DNA of 64,000 bases from Hymenobacter tibetensis (lineage in GTDB: Bacteria > Bacteroidota > Bacteroidia > Cytophagales > Hymenobacteraceae). The notes under the pieces are model-generated. The model was not told the origin of the DNA, searched no databases, and saw only the letters and a program-made list of their open reading frames with translations. The position numbers and the translations under genes are program-made. Within the stretch, counting starts at the first letter, position 1. Every line of letters begins with the position of its first letter. The DNA lies in assembly GCF_022827545.1 (NCBI RefSeq), contig NZ_CP094669.1, positions 2,632,001 to 2,696,000 on the forward strand. The letters are read 5' to 3'. Positions 16,697-25,619 of this stretch are shown in pieces.

Positions 16697-17590
16697 ATGA
16701 ATATTCTGAACCTGATTACCGAAATCGAGCGGGTGGACCCGGAGGTATATGAGCGGCTCGACCAGCGCCGCCAGATGTTCCGCCACTTCGCGGGCTTCGG
16801 CAAGAAACTGGCAGCTTCTGCTGTCCCGTTGGCCGTGGGCTCGATGTTCCAGAAAGCCTACGGGCAATCTTCGGGACTGAGCGACCAAGTTAAATTCGTG
16901 TTGAACTTTGCCCTTGGGCTGGAGTATCTAGAGTATTATTTCTATCAGACCGGCCTCGATTCGGCGGGTCTGCTCACGGGCCAGGCCCGGAATTCCGTCA
17001 CTACCATCCGGAACGATGAGCGCAAGCACGTCGACTTTCTGCGCAGTGTGCTAGGCAGCGCCGCCATTGCCGATCCGGGCGCGGGCGCTTACGATTTCAC
17101 GGGGGCTAAAGGCGGCGCGCGGCAGGCTTTGTTCCCGACTGTATTCACCAATCAGGGTACCTTCTTGGCCGTAGCTCAGGCTTTGGAAGACACGGGTGTA
17201 CGTGCCTACAAGGGGGGCGCTCCGCTTCTGATCAGCAACAACACCGTGCTGGAGGCTGCGCTCAACATCCACTCGGTGGAAGCGCGCCATGCGTCCCACA
17301 TCCGGACGGTGCGCCGCGGTGGGCCGCAAGCAGTTCCCGGCACCCTAAACTCCATGCCTAAGAGCTGGATTTCGGGCAACGACAACGGTGGGCCAGCTCC
17401 TTCCGCCACCGCCCCCGTCTACGGTGCTGGCAACCCTGCAGCCGATTATCCAGGAGAGGAAAACACCACCCAAGCGGGCGTCAATCTGGCCTCGTTGCCG
17501 GGCGTAACAATGGCTGAAGCCTCAGAAGCTTTCGATGAGCCGCTGGATCCGAGCACAGTGCTGGCCATTGCGGGCAACTTCATCAAGTAG
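16697..17590 (+). CDS. Ferritin-like domain protein (paralog of upstream gene)
   Basis: 297 aa. RRQMFRHFAGFGKKLAASAV near residue 26 resembles a twin-arginine signal after a 25-residue N-extension, with a likely cut after KAYGQ, so this too may be a Tat substrate. The mature domain repeats the PF13668 pattern: VKFVLNFALGLEYLEYYFYQ, IRNDERKHVDFL, FLAVAQALEDTGVRAYKG and IHSVEARHASHIR. The C-terminal 70 residues are an extra Pro/Ala-rich tail. Same operon as 15884-16651; each Glu and His helix motif is preserved, consistent with a di-metal site. Ends before a hairpin at 17620. Confidence 0.87.
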   Translation: MNILNLITEIERVDPEVYERLDQRRQMFRHFAGFGKKLAASAVPLAVGSMFQKAYGQSSGLSDQVKFVLNFALGLEYLEYYFYQTGLDSAGLLTGQARNSVTTIRNDERKHVDFLRSVLGSAAIADPGAGAYDFTGAKGGARQALFPTVFTNQGTFLAVAQALEDTGVRAYKGGAPLLISNNTVLEAALNIHSVEARHASHIRTVRRGGPQAVPGTLNSMPKSWISGNDNGGPAPSATAPVYGAGNPAADYPGEENTTQAGVNLASLPGVTMAEASEAFDEPLDPSTVLAIAGNFIK

Positions 17591-17619
17591 AGACGTTCTT
17601 CTGTAGATGTAGATAAAAG

Positions 17620-17653
17620 AGCGGGCTGTCTTGCGTAGGCGGCCCGCTTTTTC
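17620..17653 (+). terminator. Terminator of the ferritin-like operon
   Basis: 7-bp stem (17620-17626 with 17642-17648) followed by TTTTTCG on the plus strand. Confidence 0.7.
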
Positions 17654-17694
17654 GTGTACTGGCAATGCCGCCGCCTGCAAAACAGGAGCACGCG

Positions 17695-17731
17695 CAACGG
17701 CCCGCTCCTATGGCGTAGGAACGGGCCGTTG
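17695..17731 (-). terminator. Terminator of the polysaccharide deacetylase gene
   Basis: 16-base arms with one mismatch (17695-17710 with 17716-17731), 5-base loop, between convergent genes. Confidence 0.65.
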
Positions 17732-17782
17732 TAGGTCTGCAACGATGTGGACGGGCACTAGCAGACAGGTATGAACCGGCTG

Positions 17783-18607
17783 CTATTTGCTTGGTTTGCT
17801 GGTGCTGGCTCCTTGTTGGGCTGCTTTGATTTTTTCAGCCACTTCCACCATAGGGGCCACCCAGATTTCTTTTTCGTGGGCCTTGAGGTAGCGCAACAGT
17901 TGGCGGTGCGCTTTCAAATCCACGTTCAGCGCGTGGCCGCCGCCTACTCCGTGGAACAGAAACACCAATACCGTGTGCGACTGTTGGGCTTTCTTCACCA
18001 AGTCAAGCATGTACTCCGCCGACTGCCCATTGATGGAATAGGCATCCACATTGGTCAGGTCCACTTGGGCGGCTGTTTGCAAACCATCGGTTACGCCGCG
18101 CGCGGCCACGAAATCGGTTTTCAGCTGGTCGTAGAACTTAACGCCCCCAATCTGTAGGTCGCCGCAGGGGTAGGCGAACGTGCGGGCCGTTTTGCCGTCG
18201 ATGGCGTTGAGTAAGGTATTGGTGGCTCGTATTTCGCTCACGGCCCGGCTGACGGTGTATTTGCTTAGGTCGTTGTCGGGGGTGACGAAGCCGCGGCCGG
18301 GCAGGCTACCGTCGCAGGGATGCATCAGGGCGTGGTTGCCTAGCTCATGGCCCCGCTGGGCGGCACGGCGCCACTCGGGTAGGCGGCGCGCCACCACCGG
18401 CGACGAGCCAATCAAGTAAAACGTACCCCGCAACTTCACCGAGTCGAGGGCGGGCACTACATTGTCCAGGTCCACGTCGATGGCGTCGTCATACGTTAGC
18501 ACCACGGCGCACTGCTTGTTGTTCCAGGTGGTGTTTTGGGCGTAGCTACTGGAGTACGACGCAAAAAACAACGTGCAGGCTAAGGCAAAAAGTTTGTAAT
18601 GGCTCAT
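17783..18607 (-). CDS. Exported polysaccharide deacetylase family protein
   Basis: 274 aa from ATG 18607 (a frame runs further upstream, but this start gives a signal peptide ending SSSYAQ). NodB-homology (carbohydrate esterase 4) domain: VVLTYDDAIDVDLDN carries the TYDD metal/acid pair, ELGNHALMHP the two metal-binding His, and TFAYPCGD a later core motif. Expected to deacetylate N-acetyl sugars of peptidoglycan, chitin or another polysaccharide in the periplasm. Terminators on both sides suggest a single-gene unit. Confidence 0.9.
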   Translation of the reverse strand: MSHYKLFALACTLFFASYSSSYAQNTTWNNKQCAVVLTYDDAIDVDLDNVVPALDSVKLRGTFYLIGSSPVVARRLPEWRRAAQRGHELGNHALMHPCDGSLPGRGFVTPDNDLSKYTVSRAVSEIRATNTLLNAIDGKTARTFAYPCGDLQIGGVKFYDQLKTDFVAARGVTDGLQTAAQVDLTNVDAYSINGQSAEYMLDLVKKAQQSHTVLVFLFHGVGGGHALNVDLKAHRQLLRYLKAHEKEIWVAPMVEVAEKIKAAQQGASTSKPSK

Positions 18608-18792
18608 GTAAGTGAAATCAATGGAGGAAGGCAGCCTACAGTGGGGTGGGGCCGCGGGTGCCGCAAGTTCAGTATAATGCACTCCATCACCAATGCCGAG
18701 GCCAGCCATGTGACTACGTTGCTGCCCAGGAGCGCAACACAACATAACAAGACCTGTCGGATGTGCTGGAAGCAACCGGGCGGCTACCCAGC

Positions 18793-19842
18793 TCAGTCCT
18801 TCACTTCGGCCACTTCCACGCGCCGGTTACGGGCATCGGGGGAGGGATAGAGGGGGCGCGAGTCGCCGTAGCCGATGGTGCTAATGCGCTCGGCGGCCAC
18901 CCCAACTTTCACCAGGTAAGTTTTCACGGCTTCGGCCCGCTGCTCCGACAAAATCTGGTTTTTCTCGGGCTCCCCGATTTTGTCGGTGTGGCCAGCTACG
19001 CGCAGCTTCAGCGTGGGGCGGGCTTTCAGTTCGGCGGCTAGCTGGTCGAGGGCCGGGAGGCCTTCTGGGAGCAGATTGGGCTTGCCCAGTTCAAATAGCA
19101 CGGTGGGGAGTACCACGGGCTTGGGCGCCACGATGGGGGCTGGCGCTGGGCGGGCCGTGTCGGCTGGTGACGGGCGCGGTGCAGGTTTAGGAACGGGCCC
19201 CGTTACCTGAATCGTGATGGGCACTGCTCCACTTTGGCGGGTAGGGTAGTAGCCCTGCGTGAGGTAGAAGGTAGTGGTTTTGGTGAGCTTGGTGCGGTAG
19301 GAGTTGCCCGTCGTCAGGGGCTGCTTTAGCTCGGCATCAGCAAACCACAACACGTTGCGGCCCGACACCCGGATGGTGCTCTCTGCGTTGGCCGCCACCG
19401 TAGCCGCCGATTTCAGCTTGACGCGGTAAAATGTGAAAGCACCGTTGTCGCAGTCACCAGTTGGGCGGTAGGTGGCCCGGCCGGTTAGTTTTTCCTCTTT
19501 AGGGTCGTAGGTGAACGTAATGGCCCCCTCGCACCAGTAAAAGCCGGGCATGTGGCCGGTTTCATTGAGCTTGCGCACGTGTTCGAGGCGCAGGCCACTG
19601 GCAGTGCGGGCGCCCTGCACCTGAAAGGTAGCCGACATGGCCGGTTCTCCGCCTACCTCTTGGTAGAGCACGCCCAAGAGGCTGGTGCCCTTGCTTTTCT
19701 GTAGCCGCAGCACTGCAGGCCACACCTCACCTGGTTCGCCGGTATCTGTTTCCACTCCCTGCCACACGCCCGTCAGGGATTGGGCCTGCACGGGACCCGC
19801 CAGCAGCAGGCCCACTATGCCACACCAAAAGCTGCGTTTCAT
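18793..19842 (-). CDS. OmpA family protein with C-terminal peptidoglycan-binding domain
   Basis: 349 aa from ATG 19842, with a signal peptide ending PVQAQ. Residues about 20-160 form a beta-rich domain (GVWQGVETDTGEPGEVWPAV); next comes an Ig-like/T9SS-type segment (LWFADAELKQPLTTGNSYRT), a Pro-rich linker (PKPAPRPSPADTARPAPAP), and an OmpA-like domain with LKLRVAGHTDKIGEPEKNQI, LSEQRAEAVKTYL and ARNRRVEV. The OmpA part binds peptidoglycan; the N-terminal domain presumably does the specific job, unknown. Upstream of the deacetylase gene, same strand, 185 bases apart. Confidence 0.9.
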   Translation of the reverse strand: MKRSFWCGIVGLLLAGPVQAQSLTGVWQGVETDTGEPGEVWPAVLRLQKSKGTSLLGVLYQEVGGEPAMSATFQVQGARTASGLRLEHVRKLNETGHMPGFYWCEGAITFTYDPKEEKLTGRATYRPTGDCDNGAFTFYRVKLKSAATVAANAESTIRVSGRNVLWFADAELKQPLTTGNSYRTKLTKTTTFYLTQGYYPTRQSGAVPITIQVTGPVPKPAPRPSPADTARPAPAPIVAPKPVVLPTVLFELGKPNLLPEGLPALDQLAAELKARPTLKLRVAGHTDKIGEPEKNQILSEQRAEAVKTYLVKVGVAAERISTIGYGDSRPLYPSPDARNRRVEVAEVKD

Positions 19843-19900
19843 GCCACGAAGTAAGCGTACAAGGGTCGTTTTATGCAAAGAAATACAGTGATGATCCAAT

Positions 19901-19938
19901 AAAAAACATAAGTCAACGCCTGTTCCCAACAGGCGTTG
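19901..19938 (-). terminator. Terminator of the DinB-like gene
   Basis: 11-bp perfect stem (19914-19924 with 19928-19938), CCC loop, then on the minus strand ATGTTTTTT-like T run. Confidence 0.85.
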
Positions 19939-19996
19939 CAAGCGTGTTTCTAACGCGCATCATAGCCACTATAGTGTCTTCAGCTATTAAGCCAGC

Positions 19997-20443
19997 TCAC
20001 ACATCCAGCAACCGACGATGGTAGTTGACTTGGCCGAGGTGATAGGCAAGGTGGGCAGCAAGATGAACCAGAAAATATTCGGTGGAAGTCTTCTCCTCGA
20101 AAACCAGAAGAGGATACTCTTTTTGCAGCTCCGTTTCCGGCAAGGAAGCCAGCGCCGTATCTACTACCATGCTTGTTTCCCGGAGGCTGTCCAGCAATGC
20201 AACACGAGGAACATTCTTCAAGGAGAATTCTAGGTCTCTGTTTCTTGTGTAGGCCACGCCTCCGAGCTCTACTCCTATATATGTTTTCAAATTGCCTACC
20301 AGGTGCAGGCACAGATTGCCGGCTGAATTGGCTATGCCTTTCTCGAAATGCCAGATGGTATGCTCGTTTTGGTACTGCTGGAGTTCGTGCTGTAATCTGC
20401 TTAAGTCCCTGGCAAATAACTTTCTCAGCGTATCTGTAAGCAT
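19997..20443 (-). CDS. DinB-family (DUF1572-like) protein
   Basis: 148 aa from ATG 20443. DinB-superfamily four-helix bundle with the three metal-binding His positions visible: NLCLHLVGN near residue 48 and HLAAHLAYHLGQVNYHRR near the C-terminus. Members include bacillithiol/mycothiol-dependent transferases and stress-induced proteins; the exact substrate cannot be inferred. The shape is standard for the DUF1572 subgroup. Single gene with its own terminator. Confidence 0.87.
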   Translation of the reverse strand: MLTDTLRKLFARDLSRLQHELQQYQNEHTIWHFEKGIANSAGNLCLHLVGNLKTYIGVELGGVAYTRNRDLEFSLKNVPRVALLDSLRETSMVVDTALASLPETELQKEYPLLVFEEKTSTEYFLVHLAAHLAYHLGQVNYHRRLLDV

Positions 20444-20525
20444 GGTTTTACTATGTAAAGAAAGTGAAGCTTGCTCTGGTGGCTTTCCAAGCAGCTGCCA
20501 GAGCAAAACTACGTGCCGAATGCCG

Positions 20526-21398
20526 CTACTCCAGATAGGCCATATCCTCGGGGCTTAGGCGAATAGCAGCGGCCTGCAAATTTTCCCGCAAGTGCGCCAA
20601 CGACGAGGTGCCCGGAATAGGCAATAGGCACGGCGACTTATGCAGCAGCCAGGCCAGGTTGAGTTGGGCTTCTGACACGTTGTGTTGGCGGGCTACTTCG
20701 GCTATTTTGCTGCCGGTTTTTGGTAGGGCGTGCAACAGTGAAAAGAACGGAATAAGCGGAATACCATGCTGCTCGCACAAATCCAGTACTTCTTCGCCAC
20801 CGGGGTTGGCCCCGTGGGGTAATTTCATGGTGGTGCGTTGAGCGTAGCTGTACATATTTTCCACGGTGGCTATTTCGCCTAGTTGCAGGCCGGTTTGCAG
20901 CTCCTCGCGGGTTACGTTGCTCAACCCCACGTGCTGAATCTTGCCTTCCTGCTGCATCTCGAACATAGCGCCCAACTGCTCGTCTAGCGACACTGGCCCG
21001 TGGCCCATTAGGCGCAGGTGCACCAACTGAATCTGCTCTTGCCGCAAAGTGCGCAGGTTGTTGTCGATGCTAGCGCGTAGGTTTTCGGGTGTGTTGTAGG
21101 GCACCCAGCTTTTATCGGGCCGGCGAGTGGCCCCCACCTTTGTGCAAATCACTAGCTCCGAGGGGTAAGGGTGCAGTGCCTCGCGGATGAGTCGGTTGGT
21201 AACGTCCTCGCCGTAGTAATCGGCCGTGTCGATGAACGTGACGCCTGATTCCACCGCGGTGCGCAGGATTTGCAGCGCTTCGGGGCGGTTGGCGGGCTCG
21301 CCCCATATTTCCGGACCCGTCAGGCGCATGGTGCCGTAGCCTAAGCGGTTGACAGTAAGTGGCTGAGTGGATTTTGGCGCGATGGTGATGGTTTGCAT
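20526..21398 (-). CDS. Aldo/keto reductase
   Basis: 290 aa from ATG 21398; upstream codons in the frame look non-coding. NADPH-dependent TIM-barrel oxidoreductase: GYGTMRLTGPEIWGEP, FIDTADYYGEDVTNRLIREAL, ICTKVGATRRPDKSW (Lys), HLRLMGHGP and VGLSNVTREELQTG are aligned family blocks (D/Y/K/H catalytic tetrad). The last 50 residues contain LPIPGTSSLAHLRENL, the cofactor-binding C-terminal motif. Broad aldehyde/ketone reduction is typical. No operon partner. Confidence 0.93.
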   Translation of the reverse strand: MQTITIAPKSTQPLTVNRLGYGTMRLTGPEIWGEPANRPEALQILRTAVESGVTFIDTADYYGEDVTNRLIREALHPYPSELVICTKVGATRRPDKSWVPYNTPENLRASIDNNLRTLRQEQIQLVHLRLMGHGPVSLDEQLGAMFEMQQEGKIQHVGLSNVTREELQTGLQLGEIATVENMYSYAQRTTMKLPHGANPGGEEVLDLCEQHGIPLIPFFSLLHALPKTGSKIAEVARQHNVSEAQLNLAWLLHKSPCLLPIPGTSSLAHLRENLQAAAIRLSPEDMAYLE

Positions 21399-21521
21399 GA
21401 GAGAGAAAAATGGTGTGGTTGCTTTGCAATAAATACGCAGAACCAACACTTTCTGCCATCCATACCACTCCTCCGTTACTGCCAAGCGCACTGGCGGCTT
21501 AAGCTACCGATACCTAAACGT

Positions 21522-21664
21522 ATGCTTCACCGGAACTGGCCCGAGCGCACCGGTCTGGCTCGCCCGTGCGCGTCTTCTCCTCCGCCAACGAGGCCGAACT
21601 GTTTCTGAACGGGAAGTCCTTAGGCCACAAGAAGAAAGCTTGGTGCGAGTACCGTCTGCGCTGA
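21522..21664 (+). pseudogene. Shard of a GH2 beta-galactosidase (C-terminal DUF4982-like part)
   Basis: Two adjacent frames encode MLHRNWPERTG (from 21522) and, one base shifted, PVRVFSSANEAELFLNGKSL (from 21563) followed by GHKKKAWCEYRLR and a stop at 21662. Together these match the conserved order of the post-catalytic region of glycoside hydrolase family 2 beta-galactosidases (...HWNWPER..G...PV.V.S..DEAELFLNGKSLG.KKK...YRLRW...). The remainder of the gene is absent, so this is a decayed fragment with a frameshift and premature stop. Confidence 0.65.
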
Positions 21665-21737
21665 TTGGAGTATTCTAGGCTTCCTGTAAGGAAGATAAAC
21701 CAGAAAAACCCAGACACATAGGGTACTGCAGGGCAGC

Positions 21738-22235
21738 TTATAATGCCGGTTTCACTTCTAGTACAATGCTGGTGCTACCAGCCTGGCCATCGGCAGCTAG
21801 GCCTTGCACCACCGCTAGGTAACGCCCGGCCTGGTCGGAGGTGTAGAAGGTTAGCTCCTGGGTGGCGCCTGGGCTGAGCGTGATGGTAGGCTGCCAGTGC
21901 AGCAGGTTGCGGCGGTCGGGTTGGGGATTTTGCTGTTGCTGGGCGCTGGCATAGCGCGGAGCGAAGAACTCGCGCTGGCCTTGCACCGTGCCCGAGGCAT
22001 GGTTGACGTAGGCTACCTCATTGAGCAGGCGCGATTCCGGTGCATCCGTCCGGTAACGCAGGCGGGCTGCTTGCACGGCGCCTGCCAGCGAGCCGGAGTC
22101 GGGGGAGGCCACAGGTACAGCCTGCGCCGCCACCTGGTAGCAGGTCAGCACGATAACGATAGGTAGTAGCAGACTTTCATAACTCAGGAAGACTGTAGCC
22201 GCGGAATAACAACCAATGTACACTGCCCGCTTCAT
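21738..22235 (-). CDS. Exported protein; lone C-terminal module of a large MG2/TonB-plug-type outer-membrane protein
   Basis: 165 aa. The N-terminus has a long hydrophobic segment (LLLPIVIVLTCYQVAAQ), a plausible signal peptide. Residues about 90-165 (REFFAPRYASAQQQQNPQP, RRNLLHWQPTITLSPGATQE and LTFYTSDQAGRYLAVVQGL) match the C-terminal block of the large Bacteroidota proteins that combine macroglobulin-like domains with a TonB plug. Here that block stands alone at about 165 aa instead of 700-1,000. It may be a truncated relic or a small independent version. It neighbours the GH2 shard, which suggests an eroded locus. Confidence 0.65.
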   Translation of the reverse strand: MKRAVYIGCYSAATVFLSYESLLLPIVIVLTCYQVAAQAVPVASPDSGSLAGAVQAARLRYRTDAPESRLLNEVAYVNHASGTVQGQREFFAPRYASAQQQQNPQPDRRNLLHWQPTITLSPGATQELTFYTSDQAGRYLAVVQGLAADGQAGSTSIVLEVKPAL

Positions 22236-22460
22236 CTGTTGTCTTTAGCTGACAACGTGTGCTCACGTGCTACCACCTGTACGCATGGACGAGCTGCTTA
22301 CTTTGGATCCCCGCATCAGAGGGCGCAAGTAATACCGTACGCCATCCGCTATGGCTGCTAACGCTAGCAGCGCAGGGCTTCTCTCGTACTTTTCTGCGGC
22401 TTGCTTCAGTCAAGTAGGTGGTTGATCGGGCGTTTGAGGTGTCGTGTTGCCGTTGTCTGC

Positions 22461-23588
22461 CTACTTAGTACCGCCACGTCTTGGCCCAATGGCTAGGGGT
22501 CTTACCTCATTAACCAGCGTGATGAGCAGTTTGCCGGGTTCTTCGAGCGGAACAAGGTGCGCGGAATGTTCAAACCATATCCCCTTTTTAACTGGGGCCT
22601 TCACCTGCGCCAGCCAGCTAGCCGTTGGCTCCGATGGCGTGGTGTAATCGTGCCGGCCCATTAGCATGAACACCGGAATAGGGAACGACTTAATGGGCTT
22701 GAAGTCAACTTGCAGAAACGCGGGCAGCACGCGGCCCAGGGTGAACAAGCTGCCTTTGTCAATGGCGGTTACGGCGGCTGCCGAGTAGTCGGGAGAGAGA
22801 AAGGGGGCGTTGAAGTAGTACGTGGATGTTGAACGGTACGCGGACAGCCCCCCATAGTACTGGGGCCATTTCCGAGCAATAACAATTCGCTTCCGGGTGA
22901 TGGGTTGCTGGCCTGGGTAGGGCGCAATGGACCGTAGCTCTCGGAGGGCTGCTTGGTTGTTTTCGGCGGTGGCTCGCGTAAGCGCGTAGTTGAAGCTTAC
23001 CCGCTCATTGTCCTGAGAGTTGATGACTTGCCCGATGCCCACGTAGGCGTAAAACAAATCGGGCCGTTTCAGGGCCGCGTGCATGCTCACGATGGTGCCC
23101 CAGCTGTGGCCCACCAAGACCACTTTCTGCTTACCGTATTTCTTGCAGATCAACTCGGCCAGCTCAATAGCGTCCTGCACGTACTGGTCAATGCGAATGG
23201 TGCTGCCTAGGTTGGTGGTGTCATTGGTAGCGTAGGTTTTGCCCGCCGCTCGCTGGTCGTACTGGACCACCGTAAAGTATTCCTCTATCGGGCGCTGAAA
23301 CATCCACGAAACCGGGGCCATAGGCGAGGCCGGTCCCCCGTGCACAAACAGAATGATGGGGTTGACCTTGTCTTGCCCCCGGACATATACCCACTGCTTT
23401 ATGCCCCCAATAGGAGCGGCGTACGATTCCTGCACGCCATTCGGGGCCACAATTGTATCGAGGTCTGCAATGATTTTCCGGGCTTTTGCATAGTCATCCA
23501 CAGGGGCACTGGCCTGCCCAAACGACGAAAAAGAACACGTTAACAGCGCCAAACACGCTAAGCTTCGGCGAAACAAGAGTGGTTTCAT
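22461..23588 (-). CDS. Exported alpha/beta hydrolase, proline-iminopeptidase-like
   Basis: 375 aa from ATG 23588, with a signal peptide ending SSFGQ. Alpha/beta hydrolase fold close to S33 peptidases: ILFVHGGPASPMAPVSWMFQ (oxyanion HGGP), YDQRAAGKTYA, the nucleophile in VVLVGHSWGTIVSMHAA, Asp in FMLMGRHDYTTPSE and His in EHSAHLVPLEEPGK. Probably an aminopeptidase or ester hydrolase outside the inner membrane. Preceded on the same strand by the PBP2-like gene, 204 bases away. Confidence 0.88.
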   Translation of the reverse strand: MKPLLFRRSLACLALLTCSFSSFGQASAPVDDYAKARKIIADLDTIVAPNGVQESYAAPIGGIKQWVYVRGQDKVNPIILFVHGGPASPMAPVSWMFQRPIEEYFTVVQYDQRAAGKTYATNDTTNLGSTIRIDQYVQDAIELAELICKKYGKQKVVLVGHSWGTIVSMHAALKRPDLFYAYVGIGQVINSQDNERVSFNYALTRATAENNQAALRELRSIAPYPGQQPITRKRIVIARKWPQYYGGLSAYRSTSTYYFNAPFLSPDYSAAAVTAIDKGSLFTLGRVLPAFLQVDFKPIKSFPIPVFMLMGRHDYTTPSEPTASWLAQVKAPVKKGIWFEHSAHLVPLEEPGKLLITLVNEVRPLAIGPRRGGTK

Positions 23589-23792
23589 AGAGCAACACAA
23601 GGTGAGTGGAGCGTATGTAGCGCCTACAGAAAGCCCCAACCACCAGATGTTGGTCTCGTAAAAAGCGTTGCCTTGAAATTACGGAAGTGGCATGATTATC
23701 AGCTTGATGAACGAGCTTGCCAGCCAGAGAAAATGCGCTTGACTTCCACGCGCACTAGCACTATTCTAGGCGTATCTCTGTACAGCAGACCA

Positions 23793-25619
23793 CTAATATC
23801 CGCTTTGGGCTCGGCGCTGAATGCGCTTTTCCCAGCGTTTGCGTTTGGGGGCAATGCTGCCGCGTAGGTACTTCTCCATCACCAAGGTGGCGCACGGCGC
23901 GGCGGCCGTAGCTCCGAAGCCCGCATTTTCCAGGTACACCGCCACGGCTATCTTGGGGTTATTGGCTGGCGCGAAGCCGACAAAAGCCGCATGGTCGTCG
24001 CCCTCGTCGTTTTCTACGGTGCCGGTTTTGCCAGCTACCGTAATGCCTACATCGGCTAGGCTGGAGGCATCGGCCGTGCCACCGCGCTGCATGACGGCCA
24101 CCATGCCCGGTATCAGGGCCGCAAAGTGGACGCTGTCGATGAGGGTATAGTGCTTCTCCGTGAAGCGCGCCAACGGCCCGTCCTTTCCAATACTGCGTAC
24201 TAGGTGCGGTGGGTAGTACCAGCCGCGGTTGGCAATGATGGCGGACATGTTGGCCATTTGGAGCCCGGTGAGGTTGATTTCGCCCTGCCCGATGCTGAGC
24301 GAATAAATCGAGCGGTACGTCCAGCGGGTGGTACGGCGGGCCTTATCGTAATACGCTGGCGTGGGCAAAAAGCCAGGGGCTTCGCGCGGCATATCCACGC
24401 CCAGCACCGAATCCAACCCAAACGACCGAGCATAGCGGCGCCAGAGGGCCAGGTTCTCGTGGCGGGCCGCCACCGTATCCACCAACAGGCTGTCGGGCAT
24501 GCGGCTGATGAGGTTCCGCATTGTCTGGTAGAAGTAGGGGTTGCAGCTGTATTTCAACCCTAAGGTTAGACTGTTGGCCTGCGGGTGGCGGTGCACGCAA
24601 CTCACCAACGACTGGTCGCAGCGGAATGCGGTGGTGGGGCTGATGGCGCCTACCTGCAGGGCTACGGCAGCATTCACCAGCTTGAACACCGAGCCGGGCG
24701 GGTTAGCCAGCATGGCTGGCCGGTTGAGTAGCGGCATGTCTTCGCTTTGCAGCAGCTTGGCGCGCACCCCCGCCTGGTCTGGTGCGGTGATGGTGGCCGG
24801 ATCATATACCGGCGCCGATACCGAGCACAGAATTTCGCCGGTGCGCGGGTCCAGCGCTACCAAGTAGCCCTTGCGGTTGCCCAGCAGCTTTTCAGCGTAG
24901 GCCTGCAGCTTCACATCGATGGTCAGATGCAGGTCTTGGCCTTGCTGAAAGGTGGTGTCCTTGGCCCAGGTGCCGTGCTCTTTGCCTTTGGCATCTACCA
25001 ACGGATGCAGATAGCCCCAGCGCCCATTCAGCAACCCGTTGTAATAGGTTTCAACCCCGCCGCTGCGCAGCCGATAGAAACGGCCGCGCCGGTAGCGCTT
25101 GGCCTGGCGGTAAAAAGCCTGCGCTTCCGCGCCCATGTAGCCTAGCACGGGGGCGCCCGCATGGGTGGTATAAACGCGTTGGTTGCGTTCGGTTAAGAGG
25201 AGGTTGGGCCAGTCAGCACTGTCTCGGCGCACCCGTTTGGCCTCGCCCGCGGTGAGGCGGAGCTGAACCGGAAAACCAGCCGGGGCTTCTTCGTACGGCA
25301 GCGCCTCAGCAATGCGTCGCCGGACGGTCAGGGAATCCCAACCCAGCAACTCGCCCAGCGCTAGGGTGTCGAGGGGGGCGCGGCGCGGCAGCTTCAAGAG
25401 ATACTGCAAGCGGGTGTCCACCAGCACCGAGTCGTTTCGGTCGAGTACGCGCCCCCGGATGAGCGAGTCGTTCACCACCACACGGCGCTTGGTGTATACT
25501 TCGCCCGTGGTTGGATCCTGCGTTGGAGCGCCTGTTTGCTGGTCCGGGGAGGAGCAGGCGGCCAGCACCATAAACACGAAGATTAAACCCTTGCCCCAAC
25601 AAGTAAAAGCCATACGCAT
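23793..25619 (-). CDS. PBP2-like penicillin-binding transpeptidase, lipoprotein (copy A)
   Basis: Class B-type peptidoglycan transpeptidase of 608 aa, exported as a lipoprotein: the signal ends FMVLAACSSP with Cys about 22. A PBP dimerisation-like domain spans about residues 40-230 (RGRVLDRNDSVLVDTRLQYL), then the transpeptidase domain: SVFK with Ser310 and Lys313, SCN in KYSCNPYFYQ, and KTGT with Lys531. A membrane helix, usual in PBP2/MrdA, is replaced by the lipid anchor. Cross-links D-Ala stem peptides. Highly similar to the gene at 27643-29442 with an APC permease between, so the two arose by duplication. Its own ATGs are two codons apart (25619, 25613). Confidence 0.93.
   Translation of the reverse strand: MRMAFTCWGKGLIFVFMVLAACSSPDQQTGAPTQDPTTGEVYTKRRVVVNDSLIRGRVLDRNDSVLVDTRLQYLLKLPRRAPLDTLALGELLGWDSLTVRRRIAEALPYEEAPAGFPVQLRLTAGEAKRVRRDSADWPNLLLTERNQRVYTTHAGAPVLGYMGAEAQAFYRQAKRYRRGRFYRLRSGGVETYYNGLLNGRWGYLHPLVDAKGKEHGTWAKDTTFQQGQDLHLTIDVKLQAYAEKLLGNRKGYLVALDPRTGEILCSVSAPVYDPATITAPDQAGVRAKLLQSEDMPLLNRPAMLANPPGSVFKLVNAAVALQVGAISPTTAFRCDQSLVSCVHRHPQANSLTLGLKYSCNPYFYQTMRNLISRMPDSLLVDTVAARHENLALWRRYARSFGLDSVLGVDMPREAPGFLPTPAYYDKARRTTRWTYRSIYSLSIGQGEINLTGLQMANMSAIIANRGWYYPPHLVRSIGKDGPLARFTEKHYTLIDSVHFAALIPGMVAVMQRGGTADASSLADVGITVAGKTGTVENDEGDDHAAFVGFAPANNPKIAVAVYLENAGFGATAAAPCATLVMEKYLRGSIAPKRKRWEKRIQRRAQSGY

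Noticed and set aside
22280..22335. Possible 15-codon frame starting at an ATG near 22285
   Set aside because: Too short, with no promoter or RBS; probably a fragment of the eroded region.
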